Origin: RU20A sp042610495
Lineage (GTDB): Bacteria > Pseudomonadota > Alphaproteobacteria > Rhizobiales > Rhizobiaceae
Assembly (NCBI RefSeq): GCF_042610495.1
Contig: NZ_JBHGAP010000009.1
Coordinates: 1 to 64,000 of the forward strand
Direction: 5' to 3'
DNA length: 64,000 nucleotides
Shown in pieces: positions 16,688 through 26,022 of this stretch. The notes beneath the pieces are model-generated. The model was not told the origin of the DNA and did not search any database. It worked only from the letters and a program-made list of their open reading frames with translations. Position 1 is the first letter of the stretch, and each line of letters starts with the position of its first letter. Both the position numbers and the translations under genes were made by a program.

Positions 16688-18904
16688 TCAAAGGAAGCTT
16701 TGCGGATCGATGTCGATCTGCACCTGGATCGAGGCCCGCGGCTTCGGTCCGCGGTCGATCATCTGGCGCAGATAGGCCTGCATGTCGCTGGTCCGCCGAC
16801 CGTGCACCAGAAGCCGGAAGCGGTGCCGGCCGCGAATCATCGCGAGCGGCGCTTCCGCCGGCCCGAGAACCTGGATATCGCCGACGGATGGCGCCGACTG
16901 CCGGAGCCCGCGCGCATGCCCTTCCGCCTGGGCACGCTCGTCTGCCGAAACAATCACGGAAGCGAGCCGCCCGAAAGGCGGCAGCAACGCCCGCTCCCGC
17001 TCGCCGATCTCGCGCTCATAGAAGGTGCGCGCATCGCCCGAAACGATCGCCTGCATCACGGGATGCTGCGGCTGGTAGGTCTGCAGCAGGCCGAGGCTCT
17101 TGCGCCCCGTGCGCCCGGCGCGCCCCGTTACCTGGCTCAGAAGCTGGAACGTCCGTTCCGCCGCCCGGGGATCGCCGTTCGTCAGCCCGAGATCCGCATC
17201 GATGATGCCGACCAGCGTCATCAGCGGAAAATTGTGCCCTTTGGCGACAAGCTGCGTACCGATGACGATATCCGCCTCGCCGCGCGCGATCGCCTCCAGT
17301 TCGAGCCGCAGGCGTTTGACGCCCATGATGTCGGAGGAGAGCACGATGGTGCGAGCCTCGGGAAAATGGCTTTCCACCTCCTCCGCGATGCGCTCCACGC
17401 CCGGCCCGCAGGCGACCAGATGGTCCAGCGTGCCGCATTCCGGGCAGGCGTTCGGCGTCTTCTCACTGTAGCCGCAGTGATGGCACTGCAACTGGCCGCG
17501 AAACCGGTGCTCCACCAGCCAGCTGGAACATTGCGGGCACTGGAAGCGGTGGCCGCAGACCCGGCACAGCGTCAGCGGCGCATAGCCGCGCCGGTTGAGG
17601 AAGAGCAACGACTGCTCCTGCCGCCCGAGCGTCTTTTCCATCTCGCGCAGCAAGACCGGTGAGAGGAAGCCGCCGCGCGCCGGCGCATGGCGCCTGAGAT
17701 CGACGACGCCGAGCGTCGGCAGCGCCGCATCGGCAAAGCGCGTCGGCAGGTGCACATCATGGTAGCGACCGGCCTGCGCATTCACCTGGCTCTCGACCGA
17801 TGGCGTTGCCGAGACGAGGACCACGGGGAAGGAGCCGATGCGCCCGCGCACCACGGCCATGTCGCGGGCATTGTAGAAGACACGATCCTCCTGCTTGAAG
17901 GCCGGATCGTGCTCCTCATCCACGATGATGAGGCCGAGATTTTCGAAGGGCAGGAAAAGCGCCGAGCGCGCGCCGGCCACCACCCGCACACCGCCCGTCG
18001 CCACCTGCCGCCAGACCTTTTCGCGGGTACGCGGCGCAAGGTCGGAATGCCATTCGGCCGGCTTGGAACCGAATCGCTCCTGGAAACGCTCGAGAAAGCT
18101 CGCAGTCAGCGCGATTTCCGGCAGCAGAATAAGCACCTGTCTGCCCTGCCGGAGCGTCTCGGCGATCGCCTCGAAATAGACCTCCGTCTTGCCCGAGCCC
18201 GTGACGCCATCGATCAGCGTCACGGCAAAGCCGCCGGCTTTCACGGTCGCCGCCAGCTCCCGCCCGGCGTCCGTCTGGATGCCCTCCAGCCGCGCCGGGG
18301 CAAAATCGGGATCGGGCGGCGCCACGACGGGCGGCGGCTCCATGAAGATCGTCTCGAACACGCCCTGCTGTGTCAGACCATCGATGACGCTGGAGGACAC
18401 GCCGGCCGCATGGGCAAGGCCGGAGCGGGTCCAGGCGAAACCGTCTTCAGCCGTCGCGATCACCCGCTGGCGGGCCGGTGTCAGCCGCTCCGGCCGCAGT
18501 TCGGTCAGCTTCAGGCCCTCGACCATGGGCTCGGGATCGAAGGCGGCCGGCGCCCGCAGCGCCATGCGCGCCACCAGTCCCGGCGGCGAGAGCGTGTAGC
18601 TCGCCACCCAATCGAGAAAGCGACGCATGCGCTCGTCGAGCGGCGGGCAGTCGAAGACCTTTTCGATGGGTTTCAGCTTCTTCGGATCGACCCGGTCGTC
18701 GGACCCGCCATCCCAGACCACGCCGACGACGAGCCGCGGACCGAGTGGCACCTGCACGATGGAGCCCGGCTGCACGGCCATGCCGTCGGGCACGCTGTAG
18801 GAATAGGCCTTCTCCGCCGGCATGGGCAGCAACACCGGCACGGCCCGCACTGGTGCCGTCTCGCGCGCGCTCGCGCCAAAAAGGTCCGTCGAATCTCTCG
18901 TCAT
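16688..18904 (-). CDS. priA: Primosomal replication restart helicase PriA
   Basis: PriA recognises stalled forks and reloads the replisome. The 738-residue product shows an N-terminal DNA-binding domain (PMPAEKAYSYSVPDGM), the helicase Walker A (GVTGSGKTEVY), Walker B DEEH, and the zinc-binding insert with paired cysteines (CRVCGHRFQCPQC and CHHCGYSEKTPNACPEC). The C-terminal helicase motifs (GTQLVAKGHNFP, VTGRAGRTG) follow. I start at ATG 18904 (MTRDSTDLFG); an upstream ATG at 18955 adds 17 residues without support. It diverges from xerC. Confidence 0.95.
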   Translation of the reverse strand: MTRDSTDLFGASARETAPVRAVPVLLPMPAEKAYSYSVPDGMAVQPGSIVQVPLGPRLVVGVVWDGGSDDRVDPKKLKPIEKVFDCPPLDERMRRFLDWVASYTLSPPGLVARMALRAPAAFDPEPMVEGLKLTELRPERLTPARQRVIATAEDGFAWTRSGLAHAAGVSSSVIDGLTQQGVFETIFMEPPPVVAPPDPDFAPARLEGIQTDAGRELAATVKAGGFAVTLIDGVTGSGKTEVYFEAIAETLRQGRQVLILLPEIALTASFLERFQERFGSKPAEWHSDLAPRTREKVWRQVATGGVRVVAGARSALFLPFENLGLIIVDEEHDPAFKQEDRVFYNARDMAVVRGRIGSFPVVLVSATPSVESQVNAQAGRYHDVHLPTRFADAALPTLGVVDLRRHAPARGGFLSPVLLREMEKTLGRQEQSLLFLNRRGYAPLTLCRVCGHRFQCPQCSSWLVEHRFRGQLQCHHCGYSEKTPNACPECGTLDHLVACGPGVERIAEEVESHFPEARTIVLSSDIMGVKRLRLELEAIARGEADIVIGTQLVAKGHNFPLMTLVGIIDADLGLTNGDPRAAERTFQLLSQVTGRAGRTGRKSLGLLQTYQPQHPVMQAIVSGDARTFYEREIGERERALLPPFGRLASVIVSADERAQAEGHARGLRQSAPSVGDIQVLGPAEAPLAMIRGRHRFRLLVHGRRTSDMQAYLRQMIDRGPKPRASIQVQIDIDPQSFL

Positions 18905-19037
18905 GATCGCGGACCATGCCTTCGGCGGCGGCAAAAGAAAACCGCCTTGCCGCAATCACGCACAAAGGCGAGCCTTAACAATTTCCTAAGCCGGATCACG
19001 GCAGACTGTGCGCTCAAAAGGATTGAAGCGACCTGCC

Positions 19038-19973
19038 ATGGATGCACCCCTGATCTTTGCCAGTCCCGAGCTTGCGGAAGAGCGCCAGCGCTGGCTGGCA
19101 ACCCTTGCCGGCGAACGGCGGCTGTCCGGCAATTCGGTCGAGGCCTACGAGCGCGACACGCGCCAGTTCCTCACCTTCCTCACCACCCATATGGGTGGTC
19201 CGGCCCGGCTTGCCGACCTCAGGGAACTGAAACCGCTCGATCTGCGCGCTTTTCTCGCCGCCCGCCGCCGGGACGGCGCCTCCGCGCGCACGCTGGGCCG
19301 CGGCCTTGCCGGCATCCGCTCCTTCCTGCGCTATCTCGAGCGCAAGGGCATGGTGAATGCCGCCGGTGCCGGCGCCGTGCGCACGCCGAAGCAGCCCCGC
19401 TCCCTGCCCAAGCCGCTGACCGACGGGCAGGCCCTGAAGGTGGTCGCAAGCGAGGCCCAGCTTCACGAAGAGCCCTGGATCGCCGCCCGCGACGCCGCCG
19501 TCCTGACCCTGCTTTATGGCTGCGGCCTGCGCATTTCCGAGGCGCTCGGCCTGACACCTGCCGATTTTGCCGGAGAGCCCACCGCCTTGCGCATCGCCGG
19601 CAAGGGCGGCAAGACCCGCATCGTGCCGTTGCTGGCCGCTGCCGTGGACGCTGTTGGCGCCTATCAGGCCATTTGCCCCTATCGCCTCGCCCCTGCCGAG
19701 CCCCTGTTTCGTGGCGCGCGCGGGGGCCCGCTGCAGCCGGCGATCATCCAGCGGGAGATGCAAAGGCTGCGCGGCGCGCTGGGCCTGCCCGACAGCGCCA
19801 CGCCGCATGCGCTGCGGCACTCCTTCGCCACCCACCTTCTGGCCGGCGGCGGCGATCTGCGCACGATCCAGGAGTTGCTCGGCCATGCCAGCCTCTCGAC
19901 CACGCAGATCTACACCGGCGTCGATTCGGCCCGCCTGCTCGACATCTACGATCGCGCCCATCCGCGGGCCTGA
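19038..19973 (+). CDS. xerC: Tyrosine recombinase XerC
   Basis: A 311-residue site-specific recombinase that, with XerD, resolves chromosome dimers at dif. The N-terminal SAM-like core-binding domain covers about residues 10-105. The catalytic set is complete: R165 (GCGLRISE), Lys near 189-192 (GKGGKTR), H257 and R260 (HALRHSF), H283 (LGHASLS) and Y292 (IYT). Start at ATG 19038 gives the usual length. Its divergence from priA next to the atp operon matches the order known from Rhizobium and Agrobacterium; XerC rather than XerD is chosen from that context. Confidence 0.88.
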   Translation: MDAPLIFASPELAEERQRWLATLAGERRLSGNSVEAYERDTRQFLTFLTTHMGGPARLADLRELKPLDLRAFLAARRRDGASARTLGRGLAGIRSFLRYLERKGMVNAAGAGAVRTPKQPRSLPKPLTDGQALKVVASEAQLHEEPWIAARDAAVLTLLYGCGLRISEALGLTPADFAGEPTALRIAGKGGKTRIVPLLAAAVDAVGAYQAICPYRLAPAEPLFRGARGGPLQPAIIQREMQRLRGALGLPDSATPHALRHSFATHLLAGGGDLRTIQELLGHASLSTTQIYTGVDSARLLDIYDRAHPRA

Positions 19974-20147
19974 AGCCGGTGTTCACGGATGAGGGGGCAA
20001 GGTTGCGATTTGACCGGGTTCATTAAGCAATCCGTGACGCCGCACCGCTAGGCTGACGCGCGATCCGGTCGCTGCGCATCAGAAGCGCGACGCCATACCC
20101 ATGCGCGGTGAGCCGCGCACCGCCTGCAAGGGGCATCGGAGACGGAC

Positions 20148-21236
20148 ATGAAGACGACTTTTTCACCCGCGCCGGCCGGGCGCAGCCAGCCCCTCGACAG
20201 GCTTGTCGATCTCATGGTGCGGGCCGCCTTTCTGCTGCCGCTCCTGCTGCTCGCCTGCCTTCTCGCCACGCTGACCGCCGTCGGCTCGGCCCGCGCCGAA
20301 GAGGCGTGCAGCGGCCGAGACCTGATGGCGGAGTGGCGTGCGACCTATCCGGATGTCTTCGCCACCGTCGAGAAGGAGGCGGCCGCCATCCCGAACGGCA
20401 AGGGCATTTTCTGGAAGATCGAGAAACCGGGCATTCCCGCCTCCTATCTGCTCGGCACCATGCATGTCACCGATCCCAGGGTCATTCAGATGCCGAAGGG
20501 GGCGACGCAAGCCTTCGCTGCCTCGAAAACGGTCATCGTGGAATCGGATGAAATCCTCGACCAGCAGAAGGCCGCCGCGGCGCTGCTGGCGCGCCCGGAG
20601 CTCACCATGCTCCCACAGGGAAAGGCGATTACCGATTACCTCGACGACGCCGAAGAAAAGACGCTGGCTGCCGAGCTCCAGGCGCGTGGCCTGCCATTGC
20701 CGTTGCTCACGCGCATGAAGCCCTGGCTGATCGCCAGCTATGTCGCGTTGCCGGCCTGCGAGCTCGCCCGCAAGGGCAAGGGTGCCGCCTTCCTCGACAT
20801 GAAGATCGCACAGGACGCGGTGCGGGACGGCAAGCAGTTGAAAGGGCTGGAAACGCTGGTGGAACAGCTCTCCGCCATGGATGACCTGCCGATCGAATTT
20901 CACCTGAAGGCGCTGATCGAGACGCTGGCGCTCGGCAAGACGATCGATGACGTCATGGTGACGATGACCGATCTCTACCTTGCAGGCGAAACCGGCATGG
21001 TCATGCCGATGATGAAGGCCGCCGCCAAGGCGGCGACGGGCAAGGACGATACCGACAGCACCGATTTCGAACAGCGCATCATCATCGACCGCAACCACGT
21101 GATGGCGGAGCGCGGTGCGCCGATCCTTGCCCAGGGCAACGTCTTCATGGCCGTCGGCGCCTTGCACCTGCCGGGCGCGGAAGGTCTTGTCGAATTGTTG
21201 CGCAAGGACGGCTACACCCTCACCGCCGTCAACTGA
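20148..21236 (+). CDS. TraB/GumN family protein, probably exported
   Basis: A 362-residue protein with a basic start and hydrophobic segment at about residues 24-45 ending in ARA, consistent with a signal peptide or membrane anchor. The rest matches the TraB/GumN (haem-binding uptake/Tiki protease-like) family: YLLGTMHVTDPRV near residue 100 and the C-terminal NVFMAVGALHLPGAEGLVELL with the GxxH motif. Tiki-like members are metalloproteases, but the bacterial function is unknown. GGAGACGGAC precedes the ATG. Cysteines 53 and 204 could form a disulfide. Confidence 0.85.
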   Translation: MKTTFSPAPAGRSQPLDRLVDLMVRAAFLLPLLLLACLLATLTAVGSARAEEACSGRDLMAEWRATYPDVFATVEKEAAAIPNGKGIFWKIEKPGIPASYLLGTMHVTDPRVIQMPKGATQAFAASKTVIVESDEILDQQKAAAALLARPELTMLPQGKAITDYLDDAEEKTLAAELQARGLPLPLLTRMKPWLIASYVALPACELARKGKGAAFLDMKIAQDAVRDGKQLKGLETLVEQLSAMDDLPIEFHLKALIETLALGKTIDDVMVTMTDLYLAGETGMVMPMMKAAAKAATGKDDTDSTDFEQRIIIDRNHVMAERGAPILAQGNVFMAVGALHLPGAEGLVELLRKDGYTLTAVN

Positions 21237-21320
21237 GACGCCTGACCGCCGTTCCATCAAGGCCGAAGTCGATGCGTTGTTCGCCCGCCATATTCCGGCG
21301 GGCGCTCGTCGTTCTCGGCC

Positions 21321-21821
21321 TCAGGACACACGCCCGTGCGTCATGCGGGCCAGCACATTGGTCTTCCAGTAGAACTGATGGACCAGCGCACCGCCGACAT
21401 GGGCGACGATCAGCAGCCACAGCAGAAGCTTCATGACACCGCCATGCAGTTCGCCGGCCACCTCGACGCCGAAGTAATAGGCGGCGATGCCCCCCAGCGG
21501 CATGGCAAACAGCAGCAGATAGAGAAGGCCATGCGTGGCCTTCGCCGCAAGCCGAAGAAGAGCCGGCTCCTCCGCCGGCGGTTCCGGCGCACCCTGCACG
21601 AGGCGCAGGATGATGCGCACGGCAGCCAGCGCCAGGATCGCAATGCCGACATAGGCATGGATATTGGCCGAAGCAATGTCATCGGGCGTCACCGTCTCGC
21701 CGCGACGAACGAGACGATTCCAATGCTCCATCCCATCGGAAAAGATCAGATTGAAGAAAATCAGCAGCGCCATGCCCCAGTGCAGGACACGTTGTGGCAC
21801 GGAATAGCGAAGTGGAGACAT
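21321..21821 (-). CDS. Cytochrome b561 family protein
   Basis: A 166-residue membrane cytochrome with four hydrophobic helices. Haem-ligand histidines fit the first helix (RVLHWGMALLIF), the second (NIHAYVGIAIL), the third/fourth (HGLLYLLLFAMPLGG) and the last (LLIVAHVGGALVHQFYW). Members (CybB-like) shuttle electrons between quinol and periplasmic acceptors such as superoxide. It converges with the TraB gene. Confidence 0.88.
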   Translation of the reverse strand: MSPLRYSVPQRVLHWGMALLIFFNLIFSDGMEHWNRLVRRGETVTPDDIASANIHAYVGIAILALAAVRIILRLVQGAPEPPAEEPALLRLAAKATHGLLYLLLFAMPLGGIAAYYFGVEVAGELHGGVMKLLLWLLIVAHVGGALVHQFYWKTNVLARMTHGRVS

Positions 21822-21861
21822 TTCTTCACCTTTTCAAGGGCTTAAATTCAGCAAACAATAC

Positions 21862-21892
21862 AGAACCCCGCCTGCGGGGCAAGCGGGGTTCT
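21862..21892 (-). terminator. Terminator hairpin after lpdA
   Basis: AGAACCCCGC (21862-21871) pairs with GCGGGGTTCT (21883-21892), a 10-bp perfect stem with an 11-base loop, 64 bases after the lpdA stop. Read on the minus strand, TGTATTGTTT follows, a moderately T-rich tail. Confidence 0.6.
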
Positions 21893-21955
21893 CGTGAAGG
21901 TTTCATGTCAGCCTGACACGGCGCTGAAAGCCCCGCGCCAAACGGCCGCAAGCTG

Positions 21956-23362
21956 TTACATGTGCAGCGGCTTGAAGAAGGTGGAAAGCGCGGCTTCCTT
22001 GACGGCTTCGGACATGGTCGGATGTGCGTGGCAGGTGCGGGCGAGATCTTCGGAGGAACCGCCGAACTCCATCAGCACGGCAGCCTCGTGGATCATCTCG
22101 CCGGCACCGAAGGCGATGATGTGCACGCCGAGCACGCGGTCGGTCTCGGCATCTGCCAGCACCTTCACGAAGCCGTCCGTTGCCTGCATGGCGCGGGCGC
22201 GGCCATTGGCCGTGAAGGGGAACTTGCCGGCCTTGTAGTTCACGCCGGCAGCCTTCAGCTCTTCCTCGGTCTTGCCGACGGAGGCGACTTCCGGCTGGGT
22301 GTAGACCACACCCGGAATGACATCGTAATTCACATGGCCATGCTGTCCGGCGAGGATTTCGGCAAGCGCCACACCCTCGTCTTCCGCCTTGTGGGCCAGC
22401 ATCGGGCCCTTCACCACGTCACCAATGGCGTAGATGCCCGGCACGTTGGTGGCATAGTGACCGTCGATCTCGACGCGGCCGCGATTGTCGAGCGCCACGC
22501 CGGCTTCCACAAGGCCAAGGCCTTCGGTGTAGGGCTTGCGACCCGTGGCGATCAGCACGACGTCGGCAGGGAGCGTGACGGCCTCGCCGCCCTTGACGGG
22601 CTCGAAGGTCACGCTCGCGCCGCTCTCCGTGCGGGCGACGCCCGTCACCTTGGCGCCGAGCTTGAAGTCCATGCCCTGCTTGGCCAGCATGCGCTGGAAC
22701 TGCTTGGAAACCTCGCCATCCATGCCGCCGAGGATCGTGTCGAGATATTCGACGACCGTCACCTTGGCGCCGAGGCGCGACCAGACCGAGCCGAGCTCGA
22801 GACCGATGACGCCGCCGCCGACCACGATCATCTGCTCCGGCACCTTCTTCAGCGCGATGCCGCCCGTGGAGGAGACGATGACCTCCTCGTCGATCTCGAC
22901 GGGAACGCCGGGAATGCCGGCGACGTCGGAGCCGGTCGCAATCACGATCGACTTGGTTTCCAGCACGGTCTCTTCGCCGGCATCGTTCTTCACGGCCACC
23001 TTGCCGGCCGAGAGGATGCGGCCCCAGCCCTGCACGCCGTCGATCTTGTTCTTCTTGAAGAGGTAGGCGACGCCCTCGACGTTCGACTTCACCGTCGCGT
23101 CCTTGTGGGCCATCATCTTCTCGAGGTTCAGCACCGGTGCCGGAACCTCGACGCCGAGATCGGCCGCGCCATGGGCGACGTGGTGGAAGACTTCCGACGC
23201 ATGCAGCAGCGCCTTGGAGGGAATGCAGCCGATGTTGAGGCAGGTGCCGCCATAGGTGGCGCGCTTCTCGACCACGGCGACCTTGAGGCCGAGCTGGGCC
23301 GCCTTGATCGCGCAGACATAGCCGCCGGGGCCCGAACCGATGACAACGACATCATAAGACAT
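21956..23362 (-). CDS. lpdA: Dihydrolipoyl dehydrogenase (E3)
   Basis: The 468-residue FAD disulfide oxidoreductase that reoxidises lipoyl groups of 2-oxo acid dehydrogenases. It shows the FAD motif GSGPGGYVCAIKAA at residues 9-22, the redox pair C41/C46 (GGTCLNIGCIPSK), the NAD motif VVGGGVIGLELGS and the C-terminal His-Glu region (CHAHPTMSEAVKEA). Located downstream of sucAB with a LysE and a MAPEG gene between, it most likely serves the 2-oxoglutarate dehydrogenase complex. Confidence 0.96.
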   Translation of the reverse strand: MSYDVVVIGSGPGGYVCAIKAAQLGLKVAVVEKRATYGGTCLNIGCIPSKALLHASEVFHHVAHGAADLGVEVPAPVLNLEKMMAHKDATVKSNVEGVAYLFKKNKIDGVQGWGRILSAGKVAVKNDAGEETVLETKSIVIATGSDVAGIPGVPVEIDEEVIVSSTGGIALKKVPEQMIVVGGGVIGLELGSVWSRLGAKVTVVEYLDTILGGMDGEVSKQFQRMLAKQGMDFKLGAKVTGVARTESGASVTFEPVKGGEAVTLPADVVLIATGRKPYTEGLGLVEAGVALDNRGRVEIDGHYATNVPGIYAIGDVVKGPMLAHKAEDEGVALAEILAGQHGHVNYDVIPGVVYTQPEVASVGKTEEELKAAGVNYKAGKFPFTANGRARAMQATDGFVKVLADAETDRVLGVHIIAFGAGEMIHEAAVLMEFGGSSEDLARTCHAHPTMSEAVKEAALSTFFKPLHM

Positions 23363-23479
23363 GGGACATTCCTCTCAAACCCGTTTCAGCGCGACGGAAC
23401 CTCGCCCGGGCGCCCTTGCTGTTGTGTGGCCCCTGCGGAGCCGGCGGTGGCGCATTGTCCATCCGCGAAAGCCTGCCGG

Positions 23480-24121
23480 TCAGCGCGTCTGCGCCGTGGC
23501 GGCGAGCTTCAGGCCGAAGCCGATGAAGACGAGGCCGCTGACCTTGTTGATGGCGCCGGAGGCCCGCTGGAAGGCAGAGCGCATCGACGGCGTGGTGAGA
23601 AAGAAGGAGACGCCGACGAACCAGACGATCAGCGCCGAGGCCATGACGAGACCGTAGCCGAACTTGACGACACCGGGCGTGTCATGGGCAACCACCGTCG
23701 AGAAGATCGACAGGAAGAAGAAGACCGGCTTCGGGTTGAGTGCATTGGCCATGAAGCCGAGACCGAACGCCGTCAGGGCCGACTGCCGCTTCTTCTCGCC
23801 GACCGCCTCTCCAGCCTTGGCAAGATCGATGCGCCCGGCGCGCAGCGACTGGATGCCGATATAGACGAGATAGGCGACGCCACACCACTTGATGATGTTG
23901 AAGACGAGGATCGACTGGGAAATGATCAGCCCGAGACCGAGGATCGTGTAGCTGACATGGAACATCAGCGCCGTGCCGATACCGAAGGATGTCAGGATCG
24001 CCTCGCGGCGGCCCGCCACCATCGACTGGCGGATGACCATGGCGAGATCGGCGCCCGGAACGACGATGGCAAAGGAGAAGACCGCCATCAGCGATGCGAG
24101 TTCGAAGAGATAGGGATGCAT
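23480..24121 (-). CDS. LysE/RhtB family amino acid exporter
   Basis: A 213-residue membrane protein with the LysE/RhtB opening (FSFAIVVPGADLAMVIRQS) and about six hydrophobic helices, including a GFMANALNPKPVFFFLSIF block typical of the family. It probably exports an amino acid or derivative; the substrate is not readable. I use ATG at 24121 (MHPYLFELA), which gives the family length; an earlier in-frame ATG at 24310 overlaps the MAPEG gene. It lies between lpdA and the MAPEG gene. Confidence 0.88.
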   Translation of the reverse strand: MHPYLFELASLMAVFSFAIVVPGADLAMVIRQSMVAGRREAILTSFGIGTALMFHVSYTILGLGLIISQSILVFNIIKWCGVAYLVYIGIQSLRAGRIDLAKAGEAVGEKKRQSALTAFGLGFMANALNPKPVFFFLSIFSTVVAHDTPGVVKFGYGLVMASALIVWFVGVSFFLTTPSMRSAFQRASGAINKVSGLVFIGFGLKLAATAQTR

Positions 24122-24179
24122 CGGTGTCGGGTTCCTGTAGAGCGGTCGGGCGCTTCGGCCGGGGATCGGGATCCGGAGT

Positions 24180-24599
24180 CTAGGCGAAAACGATGGCGAT
24201 GAACATCGCCAGCAGGCCCGCCATCGCCCCAAGCCAGACCAGCGAGCGCACATAGGGAACGCCGGCCAGATAAAGCGGGATATAGACGATACGGCAGGCG
24301 AACCAGACATAGGCGCCGATCAGCGCCCAGCCGCTGGTGATCCCCATGAGACCGGCCGCCGCCGCAAGTGCGACGAAGGCCGGATAGGTTTCGCGGAAAT
24401 TGGCAGAGGCGCGTTCGGCGCGACCCGCGAGGGCGCCCTTCGGCTTCTTCTCGTCGTCGCGCGGGCCGGCATTCCACTTGGAGCCGAGTTCGCGCGTGGC
24501 CAAGTGCCCCTGCAGCATGATGTGGACGACGAGAAGCACCACGCTCCAGGCGAGCAGCAGCACGAAAGGCGAGTAGGCGAGCGTCGCGCCGTCCATCAT
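24180..24599 (-). CDS. MAPEG family membrane protein
   Basis: A 139-residue protein with four hydrophobic helices of the membrane-associated eicosanoid/glutathione metabolism family. Supporting blocks are the first helix with VLLVVHIMLQG, the NFRETYPAFVALA segment (family E/NP-type helix) and the closing R-V-Y-I-P-L-Y-L-A-G-V-P-Y-V-R-S run. Bacterial members are largely uncharacterised. AAGGAG precedes the first of two adjacent ATGs. It lies just after sucB, separated by a RIME-like repeat. Confidence 0.85.
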   Translation of the reverse strand: MMDGATLAYSPFVLLLAWSVVLLVVHIMLQGHLATRELGSKWNAGPRDDEKKPKGALAGRAERASANFRETYPAFVALAAAAGLMGITSGWALIGAYVWFACRIVYIPLYLAGVPYVRSLVWLGAMAGLLAMFIAIVFA

Positions 24600-24612
24600 A
24601 GGTTCTCCTTTT

Positions 24613-24711
24613 AGAGCATTTCCGGTGAAAGCCAGATCACCTGAAATGCCCTATCCATTGTTTTCCGCAGTCCGGACGCAAAACCGCTAACGCACTTTTG
24701 CTGGACGTGCT
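24613..24711. repeat. RIME-like rhizobial intergenic repeat
   Basis: AGAGCATTTCCGGTGA (24613-24628) pairs with TCACCTGAAATGCCCT (24637-24652), 14 of 16 positions, and a second hairpin follows in which GTCC/GCAAAA pairs with TTTTGC/GGAC around 24670-24708. The wording resembles the Rhizobium-specific intergenic mosaic elements, in a degenerate form. It fills the sucB to MAPEG gap and could end or stabilise the suc transcript. Confidence 0.6.
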
Positions 24712-25950
<1,239 letters not shown>

Positions 25951-26022
25951 GGTTTCTTCGTCCGTTTGTCAGTGTCTGTTTCAGGCTTTCGATCGCTGGA
26001 AGGGGCGAAAACGCCCCCTCCC

